Origin: UBA6049 sp965662345
GTDB taxonomy: Bacteria; Bacteroidota; Bacteroidia; Flavobacteriales_G; Salibacteraceae
Length of the DNA: 54,513 nucleotides
Reading direction: 5' to 3'
NCBI GenBank assembly: GCA_965662345.1
Contig: CBFIHE010000016.1
Span: 1-54,513, forward strand
Shown here one piece after another: positions 17,382 to 25,446 of this stretch; the stretch's first letter is position 1, and each line of letters starts with the position of its first letter. The notes under the pieces were generated by a model. The model made no database searches, was not told the origin of the DNA, and worked only from the letters and a program-made list of their open reading frames with translations. Both the position numbers and the translations under genes were made by a program.

Positions 17382-18469
17382 AAATGAGGAAGAATAAAGT
17401 TTCCGTTTTTTTGAGTTTAGCAACTCTGGTTTGGATTGGCGTAGCTTGTGAGCGCGATACGGCAGTAATTGATACCGTTACCGATTCAGATTCTGGTCCA
17501 GTTCCGTATTTCTTAGATGTTCCTTCGCAATTTCCAGAGCCAGACATTCCGTTAAACAATCAACTAACGGTAGAGGGTGTGGAACTAGGTCGTTCACTTT
17601 TCTACGATCCTATTTTATCGCTTAATGACCAACAAAGCTGTGGAAGCTGCCACAATCAATCTTTTGGATTTACTGATAATGGCAATAGAACTAGTGTAGG
17701 TGTAGAAGGGATATTTGGAAATCGTAATGCCATGTCTATCATGAATTTAGCATGGGATAGGCATTTCTTTTGGGATGGTAGAAGCTTTTCTCTAGAACAC
17801 CAGGCGTTAGAGCCAGTGCCTAACCCTATTGAAATGAACATCAGTTGGCCAGATGCTTTGCAAAAACTGAATAGTCATCCAGATTATCCAAGTCGGTTTA
17901 AAAAGGCCTTTGGCACAGATTTAATAGACTCTACTCATGTTACTAATGCTTTAGCTCAGTTCGAAAGAACACTTATATCTGGAGACTCTAAGTACGATAG
18001 GTATAGGAAAGGAGAAGTTCAACTAAGTCCGTTAGAGCGTCAAGGAGAAGGCCTCTTTTTCTCTGAAAAAGCAGATTGTTTCCACTGTCATAATTGGCCA
18101 CTTTTCAATAGTGGAGATTTTCACAACAATGGCTTACAACGGCCAATAGTAGATAGGGGAAGAGCAGAAGTAACTGGCAATCCAGCTGATGCTGGTAAGT
18201 TTAAAGCCCCATCATTAAGAAATGTAGCTGTAACGGGTCCGTTCATGCATGATGGTAGGTTCAATTCCTTAGAAGAGGTAGTAGAATTCTATAATTCTGG
18301 CGTAAATCAGAATTTGCCAACAGTAGATCCGGTTATGGTGAAGTCAAATCGGGTGAATGGTTCATTGGGGTTAACCACTCAAGACAAGCAAGCCTTGGTT
18401 GCCTTCCTCAAAACCTTGACAGATTCTACTTACATGAACAACCCCGACTTTTCAGAACCAAATAAATAA
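17378..18469 (+). CDS. Di-haem cytochrome c peroxidase (MauG/CcpA family) lipoprotein
   Basis: 363 residues. A signal with a lipobox-like end (WIGVAC) leads into two c-type haem sites: CGSCH in the N-terminal half and CFHCH in the C-terminal half, the hallmark of bacterial di-haem peroxidases and MauG/MbnH relatives. FFWDGRSFSLEHQALEP and APSLRNVAVTGPFMHDGRF are family signatures, the latter with the Met ligand region. It should act in the periplasm on hydrogen peroxide or oxidise a protein partner. The haem groups would need the Ccm system encoded at 48086-52509. Its start overlaps the upstream barrel gene. Confidence 0.88.
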   Translation: MKMRKNKVSVFLSLATLVWIGVACERDTAVIDTVTDSDSGPVPYFLDVPSQFPEPDIPLNNQLTVEGVELGRSLFYDPILSLNDQQSCGSCHNQSFGFTDNGNRTSVGVEGIFGNRNAMSIMNLAWDRHFFWDGRSFSLEHQALEPVPNPIEMNISWPDALQKLNSHPDYPSRFKKAFGTDLIDSTHVTNALAQFERTLISGDSKYDRYRKGEVQLSPLERQGEGLFFSEKADCFHCHNWPLFNSGDFHNNGLQRPIVDRGRAEVTGNPADAGKFKAPSLRNVAVTGPFMHDGRFNSLEEVVEFYNSGVNQNLPTVDPVMVKSNRVNGSLGLTTQDKQALVAFLKTLTDSTYMNNPDFSEPNK

Positions 18470-18606
18470 GCTGTATAATTATCCTTTTCAAAATTATATT
18501 TTGTGCAAAGGTTATTCCTGTTAAATAATTGTGGATAATCTGCCGTCTAGCGACAACGATTAGCATATTTACCTCGTCTATTGGATATCGCAATCGTATT
18601 GGGGAC

Positions 18607-18967
18607 ATGGTTAGAAAGGCGGGTTTAGTATTTTGTTTATGGTTATAGGGCTTAATGGGCATAGCGCAATGCCCTACCATTAATGATGGATTTGGTACGC
18701 CTTATGTATGACCCTCTAATGGCAGGAATATGGTATAGAGGTTTGCCCGGTATAAAACGGTACAATGATAATCCCAATAATGAAGCTATTATACTTTTGC
18801 TAGGAGTAAGAACAGGTGAGTGAAGATTCGCTTACTCCTATGACATTACTCTTTCTCAACTTTGGGGAAACACTGGCGGTGCTCATGAACTAAGTTTAGT
18901 TTATGAAAAGCCAAGGAAAAAGAAAAGAAGGAGACGTTTTAGAACGGTCCCTTGCCCAACGTTTTAA
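18607..18967 (+). pseudogene. Decayed PorP/SprF-family gene remnant
   Basis: The stretch 18470-18963 holds no intact gene but contains a broken PorP/SprF gene. From ATG 18607 a signal peptide is legible (MVRKAGLVFCLWL, amber TAG at 18646, then GLMGIAQ), followed by GFGTPYV. The frame then changes, and 18710-18967 reads as a PorP/SprF C-terminus: DPLMAGIWYRGLPGIKRY, an in-frame TGA at 18821 where Trp is likely, then RFAYSYDITLSQLWG, GGAHELSLVYE, a basic stretch and the family-like end VPCPTF. About 200 internal residues are missing compared with the usual 300 or so. PorP/SprF proteins act with T9SS substrates at the outer membrane. It is convergent with the T9SS type B gene at 18964. Confidence 0.72.
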
Positions 18968-21900
18968 CGGATAAGGCTAACAGAGCCTTTGTATACCGTA
19001 CCGCGCACATCAACTGTGTAGTAATAAACCCCTTCTTCAGCAGGTTCACCTTGGAAAGTTCTTCCATTCCATGAGTGGTATACACCTGAAGATTCAAACA
19101 TCAACATTCCCCATCGGTTGAAGACTTTTAAGTCAATACATTCAACTAAAGCAGAAGAGGATGGAATTTCAAAAAAGTCATTGATTCCATCACCATTTGG
19201 TGAGAAAACATTAGGTAAATCAATTCCAAAGACTGCTTCAAATGAAAACGGACCAACTTGTGCGCTAACAGTATCGTTACAACCTTCTGTGTTAGAAGCA
19301 ATCAAGGTGATTTCACCAATTGCATCATATGGAAGTAGAAACTCAGTGTTTTCTGATGTAGACTGATTCTCATTATTGTAAAGCCACAAATAACTATTTG
19401 CATTACTACTGAGGTTGTCTGTAGTTAGTGCAACGCCTTTACACCCTGGGGCTTCTGCTAAATCGTAGTCTGCTGTCGCTTGATCCGCTACGGTAAAATC
19501 TACGAAAGCGGTGTCTGTACAACCCAGATCATCGGTAACAATTATCTCGTAAGATGAAGCAGAACCTGCTATTATTGGGCTACCTGGGTCACCAGGATTT
19601 ACAACACCTGCACCTGGCACATACGTATATGTAAACGGAGCAACACCATTGATTGCGAGAGATGATGTGAAAAGGGTATCTCCATCACAAGCCGAATCGT
19701 TACTCGTTGGTGAAATACGTAGAACAGAAATTCTGACACTGTCCGTAGAAGTACACCCAATGGTATCTGTTACAGTAACCCTGTAAAACGCGTTGGTATC
19801 AATTACTAATGTTGGATTGGCAGCTGTGGTAGAGTTTAATCCTGTTCCAGGCGACCAAGAGTAAGTTGCGCCTGTTGGTCCTGTTGGAGCTCCACCCAAT
19901 AGGGTAGGTGCTAGCTTACACGCATTCACTAATGTGTCACCTGCATCTGCTTGTGGTAGTGGCTGTACACCAACTACTACAGTATCTTCTGACGTACACA
20001 AATTTGTGCCTAATACCTGCACTGTATAAGAAGTTGTAGTTGAGGGAAATGCTTTTGGATCAGTTATGGTATCATCTGTTAAACTAGTACCATTCGTCCA
20101 TTGAATGGTTCCTGTGGCTTGAACACTCAATTGGGCAGTATCTCCTATACAAATAATGGTATCTGCAGAAGTTGCTATAGCAGGGTTTGGTCTTAAGGAT
20201 ACAAAAACCGTATCAATTCCACTACAGGTATCATTAGTAGTTTGTACGATGTATTGTCCAGCGGAGGTTGGGAATGCCTGCGGATTAGCTTGGTTGGTGC
20301 TAACCAAGTTCAGTCCAGTCCATAAATACGTAACGTTCGCTCCAGAGGTAGGATTTCCTCCCAGAACAACTGTATCTCCCTCACATATGGCAGTATCAGC
20401 ACCAGCATCTGTGGGAATGTCATTATTTACGGTAACATCAATCGAATCTGTTCCTCTACAACCTTGCGTATCTGTGTACTCTAAACCATATTGTGTATTC
20501 ACACTTGGAAAGAATTTGTAATCCTGATTTTGCGGATTAGAAACAGTAGCCTGAGGAGTCCAAATAGCTTGCGCTGTGTTTTGTAGGGTGAGGTCAAGAG
20601 TGTCTCCTGGGCAAACAAAATAGTCATCACTCAGTCCATTAGGAAGAGGTTCTTGCACAGTAACTGTTACCGTGGTGAGGTTTCTGCACCCAGCACCATC
20701 TTGTACATCTAATGTATATGTTGTAGTAGTATCTGGAAAAGCATCAGGATTAGAAGCCAAGGAATCTGATAGGGAAGAAGAAGGTGACCATTGAAGGGTT
20801 GCACTTCCTGGGGCTGTTGGCGTTCCGCCAAGCTGAACCGTATCTCCTACGCAGATCGTTGTATCTGAACCAGCATCTATATTCAATGAATCTATTTGAA
20901 TTTGTAGATCTATCGGGCCTCTTACACATCCATACTGACTAGTGGTGGTAACGCTTACGGTTCCAACACTACCATTACTCCAGTCTACTGTAATCTCGCT
21001 GCCATTATTTTGCCCAATGGTACCGCCTGTCACATTCCATTGGAAACTTGCTCCTGGGATATTTGCTACGCTGTAAGTAATACTATCTGTGCCACCACAA
21101 ACTTGGTTTATACCAGAAATGAATGATGGCCCGTTAAACGGTAAAACCAATATTTGGTAAGACTCTACAAATGTTTTTGGCGGGCAGCCATTATCTGTAA
21201 CCGACACATTGTAAATGTACGGTTGAGTGCTTGCTTGTCCGCACTGTGTGGCCCAACAAAATTCTGTAGAAACCGATCCATCTCCCTCTCTTGGAGAAAG
21301 GATAGAAGCAGGAGGTGAAGTAATGGCAGGATCAAATACAGGACCAGATGATGTAAGCCTTAACGAGTCATTATTCGGGTCATCGTAAAACATGTCAAAA
21401 CAAACATTTTGACCTTCTTCCAACACGAACACGGTAGGATTCACAGATACAGGATTTGGAACGCTGTTATCTTGTGAGGGTGGTGGATTGGCTGGACAAC
21501 TTACTGCAAGCAGTTGGATATTCCTTCTTGTTATACCAATAAGTACCCCGTTCCTATATTCTTCAATTTCTACCGCTGCAGCATATATTCCAGGAGCCGC
21601 AGCTGAAAAGAAGGTAGAACCAGTAGCTTGATTGATGGTATTGAAACCGCCAGCACCAAATATTTGCGTCAAACTGTAACCAGCGGCCCATGTTATATCT
21701 GGTATTGGATATGGATACGGATTCCATGGGGCAAAACCATAGTTATTAATGGCAGGAGGATTATTACCAAAACCACCATCTTCTGTTAAACCGTCATATG
21801 GATCTACCAAGGCGTAGGATAATGAGTCACCATCAGGATCAATAGCTGAATTAGGAACTGCGATGGTATCTCCTGTACAAATAAATGATGCTAACGTATC

Positions 21901-22431
21901 GGTAAATACTGGTGAATTATTCGCAAGTATATTGGTTCCGTCAGTTGGGATATAAGCCTGAAAAGTAAGCGCTTCATCTCCAGCATTATCAATATTCAAT
22001 ATAGACCCTGGTCTGCAACATCTATCATATATGATGTGGTATCCTTGAGAGGTTGCAGGAAGTGAGACTTGGCCTACATAACGAACGAGATAAATACAGT
22101 TTTGAGCTCCAAAGCTACACCCGTTGGGTAGGTTGGGTTGAATTCGACCTGAATCCTGTATGGTCATATTAAACTCTTCTGCAAAGTTTAAAGAGGTAGC
22201 GGATAATCCACCTTCAAAAACACCAACTACGATGCTAGGTTCAGGAAAGCTATTTGGCCAGAAAGGTGAACCGCAGTCTAAATACGCATCAAATACAACG
22301 TTAAATCTGGTATTTCCAGGAATGAATGGGTCTGCACCGAGGTTCTGGTAGCCAATATTTCCACCGAGTAAATGGGTTGCATCAGCTTTAAAAGATGAGA
22401 TTAGGAGAATGAAAAATAATAGATACCTCAT
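18964..22431 (-). CDS. Large surface protein with Ig-like/PKD modules and T9SS type B (CHU_C) sorting domain
   Basis: 1155 residues from the ATG at 22431, which begins a clean signal peptide (MRYLLFFILLISSFKADA). The N-terminal 400 residues are a globular region (THLLGGNIGYQNLG and several Cys) typical of Bacteroidota proteins called gliding-motility-associated. Five tandem modules of about 75-80 residues follow. The C-terminal 90 residues are the gliding motility-associated domain: LPNVFSPNGDGINDFFEI, LKVFNRWGMLMFES, then EEGVYYYTVDVRG. The protein should be secreted by T9SS and placed on the surface, perhaps as an adhesin. A PorP/SprF partner is often encoded next to such genes; here only a decayed one is present. 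Confidence 0.88.
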   Translation of the reverse strand: MRYLLFFILLISSFKADATHLLGGNIGYQNLGADPFIPGNTRFNVVFDAYLDCGSPFWPNSFPEPSIVVGVFEGGLSATSLNFAEEFNMTIQDSGRIQPNLPNGCSFGAQNCIYLVRYVGQVSLPATSQGYHIIYDRCCRPGSILNIDNAGDEALTFQAYIPTDGTNILANNSPVFTDTLASFICTGDTIAVPNSAIDPDGDSLSYALVDPYDGLTEDGGFGNNPPAINNYGFAPWNPYPYPIPDITWAAGYSLTQIFGAGGFNTINQATGSTFFSAAAPGIYAAAVEIEEYRNGVLIGITRRNIQLLAVSCPANPPPSQDNSVPNPVSVNPTVFVLEEGQNVCFDMFYDDPNNDSLRLTSSGPVFDPAITSPPASILSPREGDGSVSTEFCWATQCGQASTQPYIYNVSVTDNGCPPKTFVESYQILVLPFNGPSFISGINQVCGGTDSITYSVANIPGASFQWNVTGGTIGQNNGSEITVDWSNGSVGTVSVTTTSQYGCVRGPIDLQIQIDSLNIDAGSDTTICVGDTVQLGGTPTAPGSATLQWSPSSSLSDSLASNPDAFPDTTTTYTLDVQDGAGCRNLTTVTVTVQEPLPNGLSDDYFVCPGDTLDLTLQNTAQAIWTPQATVSNPQNQDYKFFPSVNTQYGLEYTDTQGCRGTDSIDVTVNNDIPTDAGADTAICEGDTVVLGGNPTSGANVTYLWTGLNLVSTNQANPQAFPTSAGQYIVQTTNDTCSGIDTVFVSLRPNPAIATSADTIICIGDTAQLSVQATGTIQWTNGTSLTDDTITDPKAFPSTTTSYTVQVLGTNLCTSEDTVVVGVQPLPQADAGDTLVNACKLAPTLLGGAPTGPTGATYSWSPGTGLNSTTAANPTLVIDTNAFYRVTVTDTIGCTSTDSVRISVLRISPTSNDSACDGDTLFTSSLAINGVAPFTYTYVPGAGVVNPGDPGSPIIAGSASSYEIIVTDDLGCTDTAFVDFTVADQATADYDLAEAPGCKGVALTTDNLSSNANSYLWLYNNENQSTSENTEFLLPYDAIGEITLIASNTEGCNDTVSAQVGPFSFEAVFGIDLPNVFSPNGDGINDFFEIPSSSALVECIDLKVFNRWGMLMFESSGVYHSWNGRTFQGEPAEEGVYYYTVDVRGTVYKGSVSLIR
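19730..20885 (-). repeat. Five tandem Ig/PKD-like modules, period about 225-240 nt
   Basis: Inside the type B surface protein. Each module begins with a variant of DAGxDTxICxGD(T)V and closes with Y-x-V-x-x-x-D-x-x-G/x-C. Module starts lie near 20880, 20640, 20410, 20175 and 19950 on the minus strand. Boundaries are approximate; the modules are diverged at the nucleotide level. Confidence 0.7.
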
Positions 22432-22486
22432 TATGAACTCGTTCGTTCTGTGCATTAGACTATTACTAATAGACGAGTAAACTACG

Positions 22487-23692
22487 CTAAGGGTTGGTTT
22501 GTTCTTTCCGCCTTTGTTTTTCCATTAAAAGAAGCCCTAGTTCTTTGCCCATTTGACCAGCAATAGCCGTGTTTTCTTCAGCTCTCCTAATCAAGTAAGG
22601 CATAGTAGCTTTAACTGGGCCGTAAGGTAAGTATTTACTTACATTAAAACCTGCGTTTGAGAGATTGTAGCTAATATGATCACTCATGCCAAATAATTGT
22701 GAGAAGTAGATGTGCGGATGATTAGCTGGCAACTCTAGCACTTCCATAAGCTGAGCGAGTTTCATAGAACTTGCTTCATTATGAGTTCCGGCACAAATCT
22801 CAATAAAATCTATATTTTCAACACTTTTTCTTATTGCCTTATCAAAGTCTCTATCAGTAGATTCTTTATCTGGCTGCATGGGTGTAGGGTAGCCAAGAGC
22901 TTTTGCACGGTGATTCTCTTTTTCTAAATACGCTCCACGTACAAATTTCACTCCTGGAATAAAGCCTTCACGTTTTCCTTCGATAATGAGTTTAACTAAG
23001 TGATCATATTTATCATGACGATACATTTGAAGTGTGGTAAATACGATAGCTCTTTTGCTATTGTATTGACGCATCATCGACTCAACTAGCCGGTCTATTG
23101 CAGGTTGAATCCAACTCTCTTCTGCATCTACGTAAACAGGTACATCATTTGTGTAGGCTCTTTCACATATAGCTTTGAAGCGATGTACAACTCTGGCATA
23201 TTCTTGCTTTTCTGCGGGTAGTAAATCTTCTTGGGCACTTACTTTTTCAAGTAAGGCGAACCGCGCTATTCCCGTCATCTTTAAGCAGGTTACGGGTATT
23301 TGGGGCGACTCTTTGGCCTTATCGCTATTGCGCAACAATTCTTCTGTGGTTGACTCAAATGTTGCTTCATCATCTGCACCTTCAACTGAGTAATCTAGAA
23401 TGGCACCGATATTTGCCTTACCCAAATCTACAATGGCAGAATTACACTCTTGAATTGTTTCTCCACCGCAAAATTGACGGAAAACAGTAGCCTTTACAAT
23501 TGGGTTGATTGGCAGCCTTAATTTTAGAGCAATCTGTGCCAAGAAGGTAGAGTACTTGACAAACACTTCACTCTGCATAAGTCTGAACATCAGAATGCTA
23601 AAGCGTAAATCTGCATAGGGTTTATGGCCAAAAGCTATCTGTGTGTTGTTAAAGGATAGCTCCTTTGTTGAAATTTTCGAATTCCCTGACAT
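22487..23692 (-). CDS. Proline dehydrogenase
   Basis: 401 residues, the monofunctional form of proline dehydrogenase (FAD-dependent oxidation of proline to pyrroline-5-carboxylate). ELSFNNTQIAFGHKPYADLRF is the N-terminal signature of Bacteroidota members. The barrel motifs follow: VYVDAEESWIQPAIDRL, KFVRGAYLEKENHRA (substrate/FAD region) and EICAGTHNEASSM, with the C-terminal YLIRRAEENTAI carrying the Arg residues that bind the proline carboxylate. The partner P5C dehydrogenase is not in the window. The ATG at 23692 is preferred to an in-frame TTG at 23716 that belongs to the -7 element. Expected to feed electrons to the menaquinone pool. Confidence 0.9.
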   Translation of the reverse strand: MSGNSKISTKELSFNNTQIAFGHKPYADLRFSILMFRLMQSEVFVKYSTFLAQIALKLRLPINPIVKATVFRQFCGGETIQECNSAIVDLGKANIGAILDYSVEGADDEATFESTTEELLRNSDKAKESPQIPVTCLKMTGIARFALLEKVSAQEDLLPAEKQEYARVVHRFKAICERAYTNDVPVYVDAEESWIQPAIDRLVESMMRQYNSKRAIVFTTLQMYRHDKYDHLVKLIIEGKREGFIPGVKFVRGAYLEKENHRAKALGYPTPMQPDKESTDRDFDKAIRKSVENIDFIEICAGTHNEASSMKLAQLMEVLELPANHPHIYFSQLFGMSDHISYNLSNAGFNVSKYLPYGPVKATMPYLIRRAEENTAIAGQMGKELGLLLMEKQRRKEQTNP

Positions 23693-23712
23693 ATTCTGTT
23701 CAAATCTCGTGA

Positions 23713-23744
23713 GCAAGTTAAGTCAATTAGGTAATGCTAAACAA
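23713..23744 (-). promoter_or_regulatory. Promoter TTG-N21-TAACTTGC of proline dehydrogenase
   Basis: Minus-strand TTG (23742-23744), 21 nt spacer, then TAACTTGC (23713-23720). The element ends 20 nt before the ATG at 23692. TAACTTGC recurs before other genes in the window. Confidence 0.55.
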
Positions 23745-23845
23745 GCATTTTTAATAGCTCATTCAAGCGGGGTACTTTGGTGAAAACGAATTGTGTTTAA
23801 ATGTTAAAACTTCATAATTGTTTTGTGATATTTTGTTTTAATCTT

Positions 23846-23873
23846 TTGATTCATAACGTTATTGCTACTTTTG
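23846..23873 (+). promoter_or_regulatory. Strong promoter TTG-N17-TACTTTTG
   Basis: TTTTG ending at 23848, then 17 nt, then a perfect -7 element TACTTTTG (23866-23873). It ends 7 nt before the ATG at 23881. This is the best match to the Bacteroidota -33/-7 consensus in the window. Confidence 0.75.
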
Positions 23874-23880
23874 TTAGCCT

Positions 23881-24105
23881 ATGAAAATCAAAAACACAGT
23901 TTACACAGTTCTTGCGGGGGCATCTCTTTTATGTGTTTTAGCCTTTTGGATGGGGATTGGCACAAAGCATGAGTCGCTTCAATTTTCTACTGAGCCTTTG
24001 GCAAAAACGGTGATTCAAACAGCCACAGAAGAAGATAGAGCACAAAGAGCTGTTACTTGGGCGGCAGATGTTCTTTTTGGGTTCTTGCTTCCAGAAGGTG
24101 AATAA
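23881..24105 (+). CDS. Small membrane/exported protein, 74 aa
   Basis: One hydrophobic helix at residues 8-26 (YTVLAGASLLCVLAFWMGIG) works as a signal anchor or an uncleaved signal. The remaining 48 residues are hydrophilic with an acidic stretch (TATEEDRAQRAV) and a hydrophobic end (WAADVLFGFLLPEG). No known family. The gene is preceded by the best promoter of the window, which supports it being real and expressed. It lies upstream of the DUF493 gene, which has its own promoter. Confidence 0.6.
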   Translation: MKIKNTVYTVLAGASLLCVLAFWMGIGTKHESLQFSTEPLAKTVIQTATEEDRAQRAVTWAADVLFGFLLPEGE

Positions 24106-24112
24106 AATTCTC

Positions 24113-24143
24113 TTGCGCACTCGAGCTGAGTTATCTTCCTTTG
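24113..24143 (+). promoter_or_regulatory. Promoter TTG-N20-TTCCTTTG
   Basis: TTG (24113-24115), 20 nt spacer, then TTCCTTTG (24136-24143; one mismatch to TAnnTTTG). It ends 4 nt before the ATG at 24148, so the DUF493 mRNA should be leaderless. Confidence 0.5.
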
Positions 24144-24147
24144 TAAG

Positions 24148-24432
24148 ATGGATCAAGCCAAACGCGAATCTTTTTACAAAGAGCTAAAAGTTAAACTTGA
24201 AGCTCAGCATTCTTTCCCCACCGTTTACATGTTTAAATTCATCGTACCAAACGATAACCAAAAACTCGCTTTGGTTGAAGCTCTCTTCGGCTCGGAGGCA
24301 CAAGTTAGCATTCGCAAATCCAAAACAGGTAAGTTTATATCTGTTTCCGGAAAAGAGGTGATGACGAGCGCAGACTCTATCATAAGTAGGTATCAAAAGG
24401 CAGAACAAGTAGAAGGAATTGTAAGCTTATAG
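24148..24432 (+). CDS. DUF493-family protein
   Basis: 94 residues with the DUF493 (YbeD-like) ferredoxin-like alpha/beta fold: FPTVYMFKFIVPNDNQK at the first strand, then GKFISVSGKEVMTSADSIISRYQKAEQVEGIVSL, which matches the family's C-terminal pattern. Cytoplasmic; the biochemical role of the family is not settled, and the E. coli relative YbeD lies by the lipoate genes. It is convergent with the DUF2797 gene, with an overlap of six bases at the 3' ends. Confidence 0.82.
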   Translation: MDQAKRESFYKELKVKLEAQHSFPTVYMFKFIVPNDNQKLALVEALFGSEAQVSIRKSKTGKFISVSGKEVMTSADSIISRYQKAEQVEGIVSL

Positions 24433-25200
24433 CTCCCATTCTACATAGTAGCCAGAGTGGTTACGAATGTTCATTACTATACCACCATCAAACAAGAGGT
24501 ATTGTCCTTTTATCCCTTTTAGTATACCTTCGAAAGACGGAACCTTATCCATTTTCATAGACTTCACCTTCAACGGATAGCTCTCAACAGGATATTGTAG
24601 AGAGATTAGTTCAGATTTTTCTGCGTAAAAATCTTGATGCGATGGAGGAATTAACTCTTTCATTTCAAGTTTTACCGCGTTTAAATCTGCATCAACAATT
24701 TGATTTTTGAGCATGCGTTGCCAGTTGGTTTTATCTGAAATATGCTGCTTCAGAGCTACTTCTATTTCGCCTGCTTCTCGTCTATTATTGGTTTCAGCCA
24801 GAATGATTGCTCCAGCTGCTCCTTGATCAACCCAGCGAGTGGGTACTTGATCGCATCGGGTTACACCTACTTTTACACTGCTTGACAATGCCAAATACAC
24901 AACATGCGGTTGCAGGTGATGCTTTTTCTCCCACTCTGGATCTCTACCTTTACCTAAATGCGCTTCGCATAACTCTGGTCTTATGATGCATTCAGCATTC
25001 ATGGGTGAGTTTTTGAAGCATGGGTAGCAGAAGCCTTGACCAAATGCTTTATTCGTAAGTCTGCCGCAGTCCACACAATTTATTCTGCCTTCAAAGGCAA
25101 AGCCAATGCGCTTTCCAATAAAGTCGTTTACCTCCCATTCACCATCTATTGATGGCATAAAATATCTCACTTCTTGCCCCGCAATTAGTTGCGTACGCAT
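24427..25200 (-). CDS. DUF2797-family protein (Cys cluster + GIY-YIG-like region)
   Basis: 257 residues from the ATG at 25200. A four-Cys metal cluster is seen in CVDCGRLTNKAFGQGFCYPC, followed by a second Cys pair (AECIIRPELC). Then comes a GIY-YIG-like core: VVYLALSSSVKVGVTR and a following RWVDQGA. The DUF2797 family has this order of motifs; its function is not established, although the GIY-YIG resemblance suggests nucleic-acid or nuclease-related activity. The start at 25200 is chosen because a TAACTTGC element ends 5 nt upstream; the in-frame ATG at 25227 lies upstream of that element. It is divergent from the S4-domain gene. Confidence 0.8.
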   Translation of the reverse strand: MRTQLIAGQEVRYFMPSIDGEWEVNDFIGKRIGFAFEGRINCVDCGRLTNKAFGQGFCYPCFKNSPMNAECIIRPELCEAHLGKGRDPEWEKKHHLQPHVVYLALSSSVKVGVTRCDQVPTRWVDQGAAGAIILAETNNRREAGEIEVALKQHISDKTNWQRMLKNQIVDADLNAVKLEMKELIPPSHQDFYAEKSELISLQYPVESYPLKVKSMKMDKVPSFEGILKGIKGQYLLFDGGIVMNIRNHSGYYVEWEL

Positions 25201-25219
25201 TTTGCGCAAGTTACCTTCG
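25189..25219 (+). promoter_or_regulatory. Promoter TTG-N20-TACCTTCG (S4 gene), overlapping a divergent promoter
   Basis: TTG (25189-25191), 20 nt, then TACCTTCG (25212-25219), ending 20 nt before the ATG at 25240. Its TA at 25212-25213 is shared with the minus-strand -7 element of the DUF2797 gene. Confidence 0.6.
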
Positions 25220-25235
25220 TACTTCATAGCATCAA
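25206..25235 (-). promoter_or_regulatory. Promoter TTTG-N19-TAACTTGC (DUF2797 gene)
   Basis: Minus-strand TTG (25233-25235, preceded by T), 19 nt, then TAACTTGC (25206-25213). It ends 5 nt before the ATG at 25200, so leaderless. It faces and overlaps the plus-strand promoter. Confidence 0.6.
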
Positions 25236-25239
25236 ACGT

Positions 25240-25446
25240 ATGGAATTCACTTTGTCTGCAGATTATATTGAACTAATCAAATTGCTAAAGCTAATGGGTA
25301 TAGCCGAATCTGGTGCCCACGCCAAAGAACTTGTAGAAGAGGGTGAAGTGCACGTTAACGGTGAACAAGAACTGCGAAAACGCAGAAAACTTCGCAACGG
25401 AGATCTGGTTGAATCTTTAGGGCAGAAAATAGAAGTTAAGAACTAA
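25240..25446 (+). CDS. S4-domain RNA-binding protein (YbcJ/RlbA-like)
   Basis: 68 residues forming essentially a single S4 RNA-binding domain: ELIKLLKLMGIAESGAHAKELVEEGEVHVNGEQELRKRRKLRNGDLVE. Such minimal proteins resemble YbcJ and YaaA-type S4 proteins and are presumed to bind structured RNA, perhaps ribosomal. The ATG at 25240 fits the domain start; an earlier in-frame TTG at 25189 is the -33 element of the promoter. It is convergent with the C1 peptidase, with the 3' ends overlapping by four bases. Confidence 0.8.
   Translation: MEFTLSADYIELIKLLKLMGIAESGAHAKELVEEGEVHVNGEQELRKRRKLRNGDLVESLGQKIEVKN

Noticed and set aside
23716..23744. TTG at 23716 as an upstream start for proline dehydrogenase.
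   Set aside because: The TTG belongs to the TAACTTGC element, and the family's usual N-terminus begins at the ATG at 23692.
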